A DNA stretch of 64,000 nt from Streptomyces sp. NBC_00459 (GCF_036013955.1 NZ_CP107903.1:4402001-4466000), one strand, 5' to 3'. Counted from the first letter of the stretch, positions 32,127 to 42,436 are shown. Program-made: numbers and translations. The notes: generated by a model not told the origin, from the sequence alone.

Positions 32127-33736
32127 CCGCCATCACGTCGGCCCTGACCGGCCGGAGGACCGGCGGTGCACGTCAACTCGCCGGTACCGCAACCCTGTTG
32201 ACGTTCAACCTGCGGCGCGACCGGGTGATGATCCCGGTGTGGGTCGCGGTGACGGCCCTGATGGTCCTCTCCCTCCCGGGCTCCCTGGAGAGCGTCTACT
32301 CCACCCCCGCCGAACGCGCGGACATCGCCCGCCAGATGCTCGCCAACAGCTCACTGCGGGCCACGTACGGCCCGGTGTTCAGCGACTCCATCGGCGGCCT
32401 CACCGCCTGGCGCATCGGCGGCTACGCGGCGATCCTCGCCGGCATCATGAGCCTGCTCGTCGTCGTACGGCACACCCGTGACGAGGAGGAGAGCGGACGC
32501 CAGGAACTGATCTCGTCGGCGATGGTCGGCCGCCGGGCCCCGCTGACGGCGGCCCTGCTCACCGCCCTGGTCGCCGACGCCGTCCTCGCGCTGCTGATCG
32601 CGGGCGGCCTGGCCGGCCGGGGTGCGTCGGGGGCACTGGCACTGGGCCTGGGCATCGCAGGCGTGGGAGCGGTGTTCGCCACCCTCGCGGCGATCGTCGC
32701 GCAGTTCACGGAGAGTGCGCGGCTGGCGAAGGGCCTGACGGGCGGCCTGCTCGGCGTGGCGTTCGTGCTGCGCGCGGCGGGCGACTCCGCGACGAACGAC
32801 GCCTCGTCACCGCTGACCTGGGTCTCACCGATCGGCTGGCTGGAGAACGTACGGCCCTTCGCGGACGAACGCTGGTGGGTGCTGGGCCTGTTCGTGGCCG
32901 CGACCGCGCTACAGGGCTGGCTGGCCTACGAGTTGGCGGGCCGCCGGGACGTCGGCATGAGCTTCTTCCCGACCCGGCCGGGACCGGCGACGGGCCGCCT
33001 GGGCACGGCGGGCGCGCTGGCCTGGCGGCTGCAACGGGGCGCCGTCCTCGGCTGGAGCATCGGCTTCCTCACGGCCGGGGTCGCCTTCGGCGGGCTGACG
33101 AAGGGCGCGGCGGACCTGGTCGGCGACAACGCCAGAACCCGGGAGATCATCGAGCGGATGGGCGGCCAGTCGGGCATCGAGGACGCGTTCCTCGCCACGA
33201 TGGCCGGCATGTTCGGCATGCTGGCGGCGCTGTACATCGTCTCGTCGGTACTCCGGCCGCACACGGAGGAGACCTCCCAGCGGGCCGAGCCGATCCTCGC
33301 CAACGCGGTGGGACGGCTGCGCTGGGCCGGCGGCCACCTGGCGATCGCCTTCGGCGGCGCGGTACTGATCCTGCTCCTGAGCGGCCTCGGCCTGGCACTC
33401 GGCTACGGGGAGGGAGCGGGCCCGATCCTCGCGGCGAGCCTGGCGCAGGTCCCGGCGGTGTGGGTGGTCGGCGGACTGGCGGTACTGCTGTACGGGGTCT
33501 GGCCCCAACTGGCCTTCGCGGCCTGGGGAGTTGCCGGGTTCGTCCTGCTGGTCGGGTGGATCGGACCGGCGCTGGACGTACCGCAGGGGGTGCTGGACCT
33601 GTCACCGTTCGGGCATCTGCCGAAGCTGCCGGGCGGGGAAATGAGCTGGACGCCGGTGCTGGTGCTCACGGGGGTTGCGGTGGGGCTGGTGGGGGCGGGG
33701 GCGGCCGGTCTGCGGCGCCGCGACCTGTCGGCCTAG
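32123..33736 (+). CDS. ABC exporter membrane protein, 537 aa
   Basis: The start is TTG at 32123, overlapping the ATPase stop by four bases; no in-frame ATG or GTG lies closer. Twelve membrane helices in two similar halves are visible, beginning [25 protein letters not shown] and again [41 protein letters not shown] and [15 protein letters not shown] mark the equivalent cytoplasmic loops of the halves. This is the layout of the 'exporter of polyketide antibiotics' (tetronasin-type) permeases. Its substrate is probably a toxic small molecule; none is identified here. Confidence 0.9.
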   Translation: MTAITSALTGRRTGGARQLAGTATLLTFNLRRDRVMIPVWVAVTALMVLSLPGSLESVYSTPAERADIARQMLANSSLRATYGPVFSDSIGGLTAWRIGGYAAILAGIMSLLVVVRHTRDEEESGRQELISSAMVGRRAPLTAALLTALVADAVLALLIAGGLAGRGASGALALGLGIAGVGAVFATLAAIVAQFTESARLAKGLTGGLLGVAFVLRAAGDSATNDASSPLTWVSPIGWLENVRPFADERWWVLGLFVAATALQGWLAYELAGRRDVGMSFFPTRPGPATGRLGTAGALAWRLQRGAVLGWSIGFLTAGVAFGGLTKGAADLVGDNARTREIIERMGGQSGIEDAFLATMAGMFGMLAALYIVSSVLRPHTEETSQRAEPILANAVGRLRWAGGHLAIAFGGAVLILLLSGLGLALGYGEGAGPILAASLAQVPAVWVVGGLAVLLYGVWPQLAFAAWGVAGFVLLVGWIGPALDVPQGVLDLSPFGHLPKLPGGEMSWTPVLVLTGVAVGLVGAGAAGLRRRDLSA

Positions 33737-33784
33737 TTCACCCGTCCGCCCGGCTTCCCGTGGGACGACCGCGGACGAAGCGGC

Positions 33785-33840
33785 CAGAGAGGCCGATCAC
33801 CGCGTGCCCCGGCCGGGGTACGCGGTGATCGGCCTCTCTG
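33785..33840. terminator. Bidirectional terminator, perfect 21-bp stem
   Basis: Arms 33785-33805 and 33820-33840 pair exactly around a 14-nt GC-rich loop that can pair further. It separates the exporter operon from the convergent small membrane gene. Confidence 0.92.
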
Positions 33841-33867
33841 ACGACAGGGCTGTCGAGCTGTCAGGGA

Positions 33868-34092
33868 TCAGCGTTCCCCGGCTTCCCTTCGTCTCATCCG
33901 GGTTCTGATGTAGGCGGCGACCGCGACGACGACGAGCACCATGGCCGCGTCCTCGGCCAGCGTCCAGAGCGCGTCAGCGACGGAGTGACCGAAGCCGACC
34001 GCGGTCAGGAAGTGCGCGAGGGCGATGGCGAGGAGCATGAGGGCGAATCGCGACAGCGAGAACCCGCGCTTCTTCTTCTCTTCGTTTTCCAT
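33868..34092 (-). CDS. Two-helix small membrane protein, candidate immunity protein of the RHS tail
   Basis: The 74-residue product has a charged N-terminus (MENEEKKKRGFSLSR), a helix at about 16-34 (FALMLLAIALAHFLTAVGFG), a short loop, a second helix at about 45-62 (EDAAMVLVVVAVAAYI) and a basic tail RTRMRRREAGER. It begins 4 nt after the RHS stop codon; the ribosome site TTAGGACC overlaps that stop region, so it is co-transcribed. Immunity proteins lie at exactly this position in polymorphic toxin loci, and membrane immunity proteins usually guard against pore-forming toxins. This role is inference. It could instead help export of the RHS protein. Confidence 0.7.
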   Translation of the reverse strand: MENEEKKKRGFSLSRFALMLLAIALAHFLTAVGFGHSVADALWTLAEDAAMVLVVVAVAAYIRTRMRRREAGER

Positions 34093-34096
34093 GGTC

Positions 34097-37000
34097 CTAA
34101 CCCAGCCTTGATTTGATGACGTTGGTGATTCTGGTCACCAGCCCCGTGAGGTGAAGGTGGAGGCCGACCTTGGCGGCAACCTTGTTCTCGACCTTCTCCG
34201 CGGCCCTGGCGATGAACGACCTCGCCTTGCGCAGGAACGTCTTTCCGGTACTGGTTTTCAGGAACCTCATGGTCGCGCCCCCGAGGACTCCGCCGGCGAA
34301 GGCGGCGATGACGAAGTTACTGATCGCCTCACCCCAGGAGAAGCCGCCGTCCCAGCGTGTTTCCACGTAGTACGACACCGCCGACGACAGGCCGGTGACC
34401 ATCGCGCTGCACAGGGCGAAGGCCACGGTGGCCACGGCCCCGCAGAAGACCTCGCCGACCGCCTCGATGCCGTATTCGGTGGCCCACACGGCCGCCTTGC
34501 ACAGACTCTTCTTGACCGGGTGCTTCCAGGAGGGGCACTGGCCGTTCAGGTCCTGGCAGTTGACCGGGTCGCCGTTGCAGTAGTCGTACGAGGTGGCGCT
34601 GCCACCCGTGACCGGGTCGGTCTGGAGGAAACGGCCCGTCGTGGGGTTGTAGAGGCGCAGGCCCATCAGGGTCAGGCCGGTGGGAGTGTCGCTGGCCCGT
34701 CGGGAGCTGCCCTGCCAGCCGTAGCGGATCGCCGCGGTGGTGTTCCCGTACTCGTCGTAGGAGTAGGCCGTCGCCGTGGTCGTCGCCGTGGCCAGGGTGA
34801 CCGCTGTGTCACCGTGCAGGTCCGCCAGTTGGAGGGTGACCGCTCCCGTCGCGGACGTCGTCGCGCCCAGGGCGCCACCCACGTCCGGGACCGAGCGGGT
34901 GACCGTGCCGGAGGAGTCGGCGGTCCAGGTCGGGCTGTCGGTGTCGTCGGCGTAGTGGTTGGTCGCCGTCGTACCGCTCGTCCAGGTGGTGCCGCCGTCC
35001 GTGCTGGTGGCGTTGGCGGTGACCGCCTGCCGGTGCGCCGCGTCCAGGGCCCAGGTCTGCTTGGCAGTGCCGGTCGCCTCGCTGCGGGCCAGGTCGTCGG
35101 TGTAGTAGGTGAGTGTCGCGTCGGGGGTGGTCAGGGTGCGGCCGTACGCGTCGTACGTGTAGCCGGTGTCCGTGACGCGGTCCGCGCTGTCGTAGGTGTG
35201 GGTCGCGGTCGTGGTCGTCGTGGTGGTCGTGTCGGCGCAGTCCGCCGTGCTTGTGTCCGTCGTCAGCTTCGTACGGTCCCAGCTGGTGGCCGACGCGAAG
35301 GTATAGGCACGGGTGGTGCAGGTCGCACCGGTGTCGTCCTGCGCCTCGGTCAGGCGGCCCGCCCCGTCGTAGGTGTAGGCGGTGCTGGTGGACGCGCCGT
35401 TGTTCTCGGCGTGGCCGGACTCCATGCCCAGGATCGTGTAGTCGGCCTGGTCGTCGAGGACGGTGGTGCCGGCCGAGTCGGTGTAGGTGCGGCCGGTCGG
35501 GGAGCCGATGGTGTCGTAGGTCTGGGTCAGGGTGTAGCCGCCGGGCAGGGTCTCGGCGGTCAGGTCGCCGTCGGCGTCGTAGGCGGTGGCCGTGAAGGTG
35601 CCCGCCGCCGAGTCGGTGACCTTCGCCGGGTAGCCCGTCGTGCTGTCGTAGGTGTACGTCGTGGTGGACGGCACGGAGTCGGTGACGGTCACCGGGCGGT
35701 TCAGGCTGTCGTACGCCGTCGTCGTGGTGTTGCCGGAGCCGTCGGCGTAGGAGATCTGGCGGCCGAGGCTGTCGTAGGCGTGGGTGATCGTCTGGGAGTT
35801 GGCGGTCTGGGTGGCGAGCAGACCGGTGGACGGGTCGTAGGCGTACGTGGTGTCGGGGGTGCCGGTGCCCTGGCCGCCGCTGATGACCTTCTTCGTGACG
35901 CGGCCGGCCGCGTCACGGCTGAAGGTGGTGGTGCGGGTCGAGCCGTTCGCGGTCTCCGTGAGGGTGTCGGGCTCGCCGAGTCGGTCGTACGTGTAGGCCT
36001 TGGTGACCAGCTCCGACGGGTTGGAGCCGCCGCCGGTGACGGCCGCGCCCGGGGCGACACGACAGGTGAGGCCGGCCCACTCGGGGCGGCCCTGGCAGGT
36101 GCCGGAGCCGGTCGCGGACCAGTAGGTGGTGACCGTCCGTGTGGTGGCGTTCTTGTCAGCGCCCGTGCTGGTGAGCAGGTTGCCGTCGCTGTCGTAGGTG
36201 TAGGCGGTGGTCAGGGCGAGTCCGGACGGGTCCGTGACACCGGTCAGTGGCAGGCCTGTCGTCCAGTCGTAGGTGCTGGTGTCCTTGGTCGTGTCGCCGT
36301 CGGCCGGGTAACCGGTGACGGCCGCGCCCACGGTGGTCGACGTCAGCAGGCCGGAGACGGTGGCGCCGCTCGGGCGGCCCTCGTCGTAGGCGTACGCCGT
36401 GTGCGCACGGGCCGGCACCTCGGTTCCTGCGGCCAGGTCGGCGTCGCTGGTACCGCCGGGCAGGGTGTGCTGGAGCGTGACGGTGTGCAGGGGGTCGTAG
36501 ACGTCCGAGAGCAGCGTGGCGCCGCCGGTGCCGGTCGTGTACTGGGAGACGGTGGACAGCAGGTCGGCAGCCTGGGCGGGGCTGCCGGCCCCCGCGATCG
36601 CACCCGCGAGGATCGGGTCCCGGCTGGTGGTCGAGCCGAGGGCCAACTCCCGGTTTCCGGCGGTCAGTTCACGGGTGACGTCGCCGTCGCTGTCGTACTC
36701 CGTGGTCGCGAGATGTCCGCCCGGCACCGCGGTGTTGACCTCGCGGCCGTTGGCGTCGAGGTAGGAGATCGCCGCCGTGGTGTAGGCGCCGGAGCCGAGC
36801 GTGCTGCCGTCGTGCGAGGACGGCGTGGTGGCGGAGGCGGGGAAGACCGCCGCGCCGTAGACGGGGTTGTCGTGCTGGCCCCAGGTGGCGGTGGTGGCCG
36901 GGGCGAGCTGGTTCGGCGCGGACGTTCCGGAGACCGGGACGTCGTAGACGACGCTGGTGGTGGCGGTGCCGTCGGTGACGGAGGCGCTGCCCGCCTTCAG

Positions 37001-40000
37001 GGTCGGGCGGGACGCGGTCAGCAGCATGCCGTCGCCCGCGTCGCCGTTGGTGCCGACCTTGTCGTAGGTGAACGTCCAGGGCAGCTCGCCCGGATCGGTC
37101 TCAGTGGCCACGCGGCCCGCGCTGTCGTAGGTGTACGCCGTCTTCAGCGGGGTGCTCAGGCGTGGGTCCCAGGCCTCACGGAGGCGGCCCGAGGTGTCGT
37201 ACGCGTACTGGGCGACGGGGGTCGCGGTCGCGGCCGAACCGCCGGGGGCCGTTGCCCACAGCTTGATCTGGCTGACCTGGCCCGCATAGTCACCGAGCGC
37301 CGAGGACGTCGCCGTGGTGCCGGAGGCGTAGACGAACTCCAGGACACGGCAGTCGGCCGTGGACGGGGCGGACGCACAGGTCGTGGCGGACACCGCGCTG
37401 GTGGGCGCGATGACGTACTGCGGCTCGGCGAGCACCTCGCCGTCGGCGAGATGGACCGCGCGGGACGCCACGGTCGTGGTGTTCGCGCCGGAGTTGCTCA
37501 CGGCGTACGAGGTGGCCGCCTGCCAGGTGGGCGCGGTGCCCGCCACCTTGCTGAAGGTGGTGACGCTGCCTCCGGTGTCCTTCAGCGTGTAGGTGTCGCC
37601 GGCGAGGGTCAGGGTGAGGTTCTCGGCGCCCGGCTCGGGGGTCCAGGCACCGGACGAGGACAAGGTGAAGCCGGTCTGGCCGCCGGTGGCGTCCATGACG
37701 GCGACCGAGGTGGTCGACGTCGGCCGCACATACGTCCAGTCGGACGTCGACGCGGTGATCCCCGACGTCCAGTTGGGGCCGAAGACGGCGACCTGGCCGC
37801 TCTGGCCCGCCCCCGCCAGCGGATCGCGGGAGGAGAAGGTACGGGTGATCGCCGCGCCGAACGCGCCGACGTCCGTCGCGTCGAGGCCGAAGTCGCCGGT
37901 GAGCAGGTTGACGGAGCCCGGACCGACCGCGCTGCTGGGCGCGTTGTCGGCCTTGCGGTCGATGGTGACCGTGGCCGGGTCGGTGCCGTAGGTGTTCGTG
38001 CCGTCCGTGAACAGCGCCCGCACCTGCACCGGGCCGTCGTCGGAGAGCTGGCTCGTCGCCGCCCAGGTGAGGTCGGCGGGGTTGGCGGAGGAGGCGAAGG
38101 AGACCGGCCAGGAGGACACGGCCGATCCGTCCTTGGTCACGTCGGCGACGGGGATGGGCTGCCAGCCGACACTGTCACCGATCCGGAACTGGTACGTCAC
38201 CCCGGTGAAGGCCCCGGACTGCGTGGCCGACAGGGTCACGTCGTCGTCCGTGGTGTCACCGGTGACGGGGGTGACGAGACCGGCCCTGCCCACACCGAAC
38301 GCGTAGGAGGTGGTGGAGGTGGAGACGTTGCCGCCCGAGTCGATCGTCCGGGCGTACAGGGTGTGCCAGCCGTTGGCCGGGGTGATGTGGACGGTCAGCG
38401 GGTCCCCGCCGTTGCCGTCGGCCGTGTCGAACACCTTGTTGGGGACAGCCGAGTCGTCCAGTCCCCACGCGTAGCCCTGCCCGTCGCTGGAGGAGGTGTC
38501 GAGCGTGCAGGTGGCGCCGCTGTCGGACTTGTCCGTCCAGACACCGGAGGGGTACGCGTCGCAGGAGACGGTGGGTACGGCGGGCTTGGCGACGTTCGGC
38601 ACGAAGTACACGTACGACGACCAGGAACCGTAGTCCGTGCCGTCGTAGCCGCGCACCCTCAACCGCAGGTGGGCGGCGGCCAGTTGACTCGCGCTCGGAA
38701 TGGTCAGCGTGGCCGTGCCGCCGGACGACACGGAGGACGAGGTGGCGGTGTACGAGTAGGTGGTGTCGGCGTAGGCCGGGTCGTTGGTGATCTCGAACTG
38801 CGCCTTGACCGTGGAGCCGTCGGCGTCCGAGACCTTCGCGGACAGGGTCGGCGTGTAGGTCGTCACGTACCGCTTGCCGCTGTACGCGTTGACGGCGGAC
38901 GGCGACACGGCAGCCGAAGTCGGCTTCGTCGGGTACGAGTTGTAGGTCACGACCAGTTGGGGGGCGTACCCGGAGGTGGTGTAGTTCGCCGACCGGAAGC
39001 GGCGCCAGGTCGTCGGGTCGGTCTCGTCGGCGCTGCGCAGCTGGACTCCGTAGTTGGCGGAGCCGTCCGCCCAGGCCTGCACGATGGGCTGCATGTTCCA
39101 GCTCGACCACGCCGCCGGGCAGGAGGAGGAGTACCCCCAGTGGCCGGTGTTGGTCGCCACGCCCGTCGTGGTCGTGGTCGGCTGTGCGGACCAGGTGACC
39201 GAGGACGAGGACCAGGAGGACGTGATCCGGCGGGCCTGCGTCGCGGCGCCGGACGTCGAACACGTCGACGAGTAGTAGTTGTAGAGCTTCATCGTCGCCG
39301 ACGTGATGTCCGTCCCGGCGAACTTCGACACATCGAACTTCAGATAGGCGCGGGCGACATCACTGCCGCTGTCGTACGTGCCCGACTTGAGCTCCTGCGA
39401 CGAGACCTGGGAGTCCGTGTAGTCCGGCGTCTGCACCCAGGTGTCGGTCGTCACCGCGAGCGTGGTGGTCGGGTCGACGGTGACGGGGTAGGTCGCCGTG
39501 TCGAGGAAGTGGGCGTCAGGGGTCAGGACGAGCGTCTGCGTGCCGTCGTCGGCCGTCTCGACCTTCGTCGTGACCTGCTCCTGGTGCGCGGACTCGCCCG
39601 AGGCGGGGTCCTTGGAGGAGTCCCACATCATCGGGGCGGGGGCCTCGGCCACCAGTTTGCCGCCGGAGTCCTTCAGCAGCAGATGTCCCGAGCCGGCCTG
39701 GGCCAGCGTCAGGCCCTTGAGGTGCAGCGGGATCCGGTAGCTGACCGACCTGTCGGACGGCCGGCTGCCCAGCGTGACGTTCTCCGAGAAGCCCTGCGCC
39801 AGGGCGGTCGCTGTCAGGGTCTGACCTTCGCCCAGGTCGTACGAGGCGGTCGCGTCCTTCACGGTGGGGGTGGGGAGCTTGTCCGTCCAGCCGACGCCGA
39901 AGGATCTGCCACCTTTGGTGACCGAGGCGAGGTCGGTGTCCCCACCGTCCGACACCGCGATGTCCGCGGCGGCCACCTGCGGCTCCAGATCGGCTCCGGT

Positions 40001-40435
40001 GTCGGCGAGGCTGGTGTCGATGTCGTGCCAGGCGCCGTCCTCCTGCACACGGATCGGGCCCGCGTAGGCCTCGGTCCGCATGCTGCCGTCCGGCAGCGCG
40101 TACGTCGTCGAGTCGGTCGTACGTTCCGACAGGACCTCGATCTTCCGGTTCTGCAGCCGCGCCGTCAGCTGGGCCGAGGTGGCGTCCTTCGCCTCTGCCG
40201 CGCCGTACCGCGCCTTGGCCGGCCGGTCGGCCGCGGCGGACGCGGACGTCGCGGCGCCGGCCTTCGCGGTCCCGCTGCCCGGCAGGGCCACGGCCGTGCC
40301 GCTGCCCGAGAGCGTCAACGCCGCCTCGGCGACCAGTGCGGCGGCGGCCAGGATGCCTATCGCACGTCTGCTGGAACCGGGTCTCGCGAATCCGCCCCAT
40401 CTGCTGGGTCTGCCGGATCGTGACTTGCTGCGCAC
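34097..40435 (-). CDS. Secreted RHS/YD-repeat polymorphic toxin-like protein, 2112 aa
   Basis: GTG at 40435 follows GGGGGA. The N-terminal signal (SSRRAIGILAAAALVAEAALTL) is followed by a variable segment. A DNRLRE-type domain spans about 345-500 (TWVQTPDYTDSQVSSQELKSG, then YLKFDVSKFAG) and Ig-like segments follow. A long array of YD repeats (YDSAGRVATETDPG, YDSDGNLLTSTG, YDSLGRQISYADG) runs to the RHS core motif LRLYNPTTGRFLQTDPVTGG near residue 1935. The array should form a shell enclosing the C-terminus. The last 145 residues are non-repetitive, with two hydrophobic stretches and a basic amphipathic end, and probably act on a competitor's membrane (inference). Confidence 0.88.
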   Translation of the reverse strand: MRSKSRSGRPSRWGGFARPGSSRRAIGILAAAALVAEAALTLSGSGTAVALPGSGTAKAGAATSASAAADRPAKARYGAAEAKDATSAQLTARLQNRKIEVLSERTTDSTTYALPDGSMRTEAYAGPIRVQEDGAWHDIDTSLADTGADLEPQVAAADIAVSDGGDTDLASVTKGGRSFGVGWTDKLPTPTVKDATASYDLGEGQTLTATALAQGFSENVTLGSRPSDRSVSYRIPLHLKGLTLAQAGSGHLLLKDSGGKLVAEAPAPMMWDSSKDPASGESAHQEQVTTKVETADDGTQTLVLTPDAHFLDTATYPVTVDPTTTLAVTTDTWVQTPDYTDSQVSSQELKSGTYDSGSDVARAYLKFDVSKFAGTDITSATMKLYNYYSSTCSTSGAATQARRITSSWSSSSVTWSAQPTTTTTGVATNTGHWGYSSSCPAAWSSWNMQPIVQAWADGSANYGVQLRSADETDPTTWRRFRSANYTTSGYAPQLVVTYNSYPTKPTSAAVSPSAVNAYSGKRYVTTYTPTLSAKVSDADGSTVKAQFEITNDPAYADTTYSYTATSSSVSSGGTATLTIPSASQLAAAHLRLRVRGYDGTDYGSWSSYVYFVPNVAKPAVPTVSCDAYPSGVWTDKSDSGATCTLDTSSSDGQGYAWGLDDSAVPNKVFDTADGNGGDPLTVHITPANGWHTLYARTIDSGGNVSTSTTSYAFGVGRAGLVTPVTGDTTDDDVTLSATQSGAFTGVTYQFRIGDSVGWQPIPVADVTKDGSAVSSWPVSFASSANPADLTWAATSQLSDDGPVQVRALFTDGTNTYGTDPATVTIDRKADNAPSSAVGPGSVNLLTGDFGLDATDVGAFGAAITRTFSSRDPLAGAGQSGQVAVFGPNWTSGITASTSDWTYVRPTSTTSVAVMDATGGQTGFTLSSSGAWTPEPGAENLTLTLAGDTYTLKDTGGSVTTFSKVAGTAPTWQAATSYAVSNSGANTTTVASRAVHLADGEVLAEPQYVIAPTSAVSATTCASAPSTADCRVLEFVYASGTTATSSALGDYAGQVSQIKLWATAPGGSAATATPVAQYAYDTSGRLREAWDPRLSTPLKTAYTYDSAGRVATETDPGELPWTFTYDKVGTNGDAGDGMLLTASRPTLKAGSASVTDGTATTSVVYDVPVSGTSAPNQLAPATTATWGQHDNPVYGAAVFPASATTPSSHDGSTLGSGAYTTAAISYLDANGREVNTAVPGGHLATTEYDSDGDVTRELTAGNRELALGSTTSRDPILAGAIAGAGSPAQAADLLSTVSQYTTGTGGATLLSDVYDPLHTVTLQHTLPGGTSDADLAAGTEVPARAHTAYAYDEGRPSGATVSGLLTSTTVGAAVTGYPADGDTTKDTSTYDWTTGLPLTGVTDPSGLALTTAYTYDSDGNLLTSTGADKNATTRTVTTYWSATGSGTCQGRPEWAGLTCRVAPGAAVTGGGSNPSELVTKAYTYDRLGEPDTLTETANGSTRTTTFSRDAAGRVTKKVISGGQGTGTPDTTYAYDPSTGLLATQTANSQTITHAYDSLGRQISYADGSGNTTTTAYDSLNRPVTVTDSVPSTTTYTYDSTTGYPAKVTDSAAGTFTATAYDADGDLTAETLPGGYTLTQTYDTIGSPTGRTYTDSAGTTVLDDQADYTILGMESGHAENNGASTSTAYTYDGAGRLTEAQDDTGATCTTRAYTFASATSWDRTKLTTDTSTADCADTTTTTTTTATHTYDSADRVTDTGYTYDAYGRTLTTPDATLTYYTDDLARSEATGTAKQTWALDAAHRQAVTANATSTDGGTTWTSGTTATNHYADDTDSPTWTADSSGTVTRSVPDVGGALGATTSATGAVTLQLADLHGDTAVTLATATTTATAYSYDEYGNTTAAIRYGWQGSSRRASDTPTGLTLMGLRLYNPTTGRFLQTDPVTGGSATSYDYCNGDPVNCQDLNGQCPSWKHPVKKSLCKAAVWATEYGIEAVGEVFCGAVATVAFALCSAMVTGLSSAVSYYVETRWDGGFSWGEAISNFVIAAFAGGVLGGATMRFLKTSTGKTFLRKARSFIARAAEKVENKVAAKVGLHLHLTGLVTRITNVIKSRLG

Positions 40436-40926
40436 GGATGTCCCCCGCGATCTCTCTGCCGATGATGCTTGTGCCGTACCCGACGCATGCGACGCGCCAG
40501 GAGCAGGAGATCTTTACATCGCCCTCACAACGGACCTGGGCGGTGACTGTGCGCATCTTCAAGTTCAGGTATCGACATCGAAAAGAAGCCGCCTAGGGAT
40601 ACGGGACTGAAAACGTTTCAGGCATCCAACAAAACCTGACATTCACTGACATCTAAGCCACTACCACCTCGCCAACCAGGGCGTTTCGCCCTAGCTCCAA
40701 CGGCTCATTCTTGATCGACGCTTTACGGAAATTGGTCTTAAGCAGGCAAGAAATGGACAGCTGGTTTCCAGACATAAAATCTCACACAGCGTCAGAACCG
40801 GACGGGTTCGGCCCACATGGATCGAGCAAATCGATCTGAGCTACGGCAACTTGGGCACGGCGCCCCGATGGGCCGGGCGGGCCGGGCGCGGAACCCGCTG
40901 CCCCCGCGGGCGCGTCCCTCGCAGAC
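40436..40926. other. AT-richer intergenic region upstream of the RHS gene
   Basis: About 490 nt without a convincing gene. The part 40600-40800 is visibly lower in GC than all neighbours, as expected for promoter DNA or imported sequence. A small hairpin AGGGCG-TTT-CGCCCT lies at 40678-40692. Short open frames here have no ribosome site. No promoter could be fixed with confidence. Confidence 0.55.
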
Positions 40927-41187
40927 ATGGGACAACGCGCACAGGCCTCCGCGGGATGTCTGACCGTCACCCTCGGGGTGTGCGCCGGGCTCACTGTGTG
41001 GGTCGTCCGGGCGCAGGGGCGGGTCCGGCGCTTCGAGCGGGGCCCCGACTGGAGTGTCTTCTACGCCGAGTTGCCGTTGCTGTTCCTCGCCGGCATCGCC
41101 GCAGGCCTGGGCGGCTGGGCCGCCGTGCAGGGACTCGGGGCGCGGCGCAGGTCCCGACACCGGTCCCGACACCGGTCCCGGCTCTGA
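40927..41187 (+). CDS. Small two-helix membrane protein, 86 aa
   Basis: Codon third positions are almost all G or C, supporting a real gene. Helices lie at about 10-27 (GCLTVTLGVCAGLTVWVV) and 47-67 (LPLLFLAGIAAGLGGWAAVQG), joined by a basic loop. The C-terminus RRRSRHRSRHRSRL is encoded by a 12-bp tandem repeat (cccgacaccggt type). No ribosome site is obvious before ATG 40927. It lies 31 nt from the convergent P450 stop. Function unknown. Confidence 0.65.
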   Translation: MGQRAQASAGCLTVTLGVCAGLTVWVVRAQGRVRRFERGPDWSVFYAELPLLFLAGIAAGLGGWAAVQGLGARRRSRHRSRHRSRL

Positions 41188-41218
41188 GGTCGGTTCTGGG
41201 ATCGGTTCGACGGTCGGC

Positions 41219-42436
41219 TCAGACCTCGACCCTCAGCCCCTCCAGCCCCCTGATCACGAAGTTCGGCTTCCGCACCGGCTCCGCCGCCAACCCCAGCCCC
41301 GGCGCCCCCTCCAGCAGCGCCCCCATCGACGCCGCCAGCTCGATCCGCGCCAGCGGAGCCCCGATGCAGTAGTGGATGCCCGCGCTGAACGAGATGTGCG
41401 GGTTCTCCGTCCGCGTCAGGTCCAGGCGGCCCGGGTCGGCGAAGACGGCCGGGTCGTGGTTGGCCGCGCCGAAGAGGAGCGCCACCTCGCTCCCCCGCGG
41501 GATCACCGTCCCGTCGATCTCGATGTCGTCCAGTACCCAGCGTTCGAAGAGCTGGAGCGGGGTGTCGTAGCGCATCAGCTCCTCCACGGCGGAGGGGATC
41601 AGGGAGGGGTCCGCGCGCAGCGCCGACAACTGGCCGGGGTTGCGGAACAGCGCCCACCAGCCGTTCACCGTCGCGTTGACCGTCGCCTCGTGGCCCGCGT
41701 TGAGCAGGAGCACGCACGTCGAGATCATTTCCTGTTCCGTCAGGCGGTCGCCCTCGTCGTACGCGGCGATCAGGCCCGAGATCAGGTCCTCGCCTGGCTC
41801 CTTGCGACGGGTCGCGATCAGGTCGGTCAGGTACTGCGTGAACTCCTCCGACGCGCGTACCGCCTTCGCCGCCGTCTCCTCGGACGGGCTCAGCTCGTAC
41901 ATGCCGCAGATGTCCGCCGACCAGGGGCGCAGCGGGGCCCGGTCGCTCTCCGGGATGCCCAGCATCTCCGCGATCACCGCGACCGGCAGCGGCTCCGCCA
42001 CGTCGGTGAGCAGGTCGCCGCCGCCCGACTTCACCAGGTCGGCGACCAGCTTCGCCGCCAGTTGCTCCACGTACGGCTTCAGGCCCTCCACCGTGCGCGG
42101 CGTGAACGCCTTCGACACCAGGCGGCGGATACGGGTGTGGTCCGGCGGCTCCAGGTCCAGCATGCCGTGGTCGTTGAGGGTGTGGAACGGCTCGTGCTCC
42201 GGCGGGGGTGCCGTGCGGCCGAAGTCCTCGTGGGTGAAGCGGTGCTGGTACGTCCGGCCCAGGCGGCGGTCGCGCAGCAGCGCCGAGACGTCCGCGTGGT
42301 GCGGGACCAGCCACTGGTTCGTGGGTTCGTAGTACACGACCCTGCCGCGGGCGCGAAGTTCCGCGTACGCGGGGTAGGGGTCCGCGACGAACGTCGGGTC
42401 CCACGGGTCGAAAGCCAGGTCGGAAGCAGCTGCCAT
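41219..42436 (-). CDS. Cytochrome P450, 405 aa
   Basis: Soluble bacterial P450. The haem loop FSAGIHYCIGAPLAR places the cysteine ligand at about 357. The I-helix reads LNAGHEATVN, with Glu-Ala-Thr in the oxygen-activation site. The K-helix ExxR is AVEELMRYDTPLQ. The N-terminus DPWDPTFVADPYPAYAELR is typical of CYP107/105-like enzymes. No ferredoxin or reductase gene is next to it, so redox partners must come from elsewhere. There is no biosynthetic cluster around it, so the substrate is unknown. The ribosome site before ATG 42436 is weak. Confidence 0.95.
   Translation of the reverse strand: MAAASDLAFDPWDPTFVADPYPAYAELRARGRVVYYEPTNQWLVPHHADVSALLRDRRLGRTYQHRFTHEDFGRTAPPPEHEPFHTLNDHGMLDLEPPDHTRIRRLVSKAFTPRTVEGLKPYVEQLAAKLVADLVKSGGGDLLTDVAEPLPVAVIAEMLGIPESDRAPLRPWSADICGMYELSPSEETAAKAVRASEEFTQYLTDLIATRRKEPGEDLISGLIAAYDEGDRLTEQEMISTCVLLLNAGHEATVNATVNGWWALFRNPGQLSALRADPSLIPSAVEELMRYDTPLQLFERWVLDDIEIDGTVIPRGSEVALLFGAANHDPAVFADPGRLDLTRTENPHISFSAGIHYCIGAPLARIELAASMGALLEGAPGLGLAAEPVRKPNFVIRGLEGLRVEV

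Noticed and set aside
34151-40423. A 2090-codon open frame on the plus strand opposite the RHS gene
   Set aside because: It is the shadow of a high-GC gene: Arg/Gly/Val-rich product, no domains and no ribosome site, while the minus frame has clear RHS motifs.
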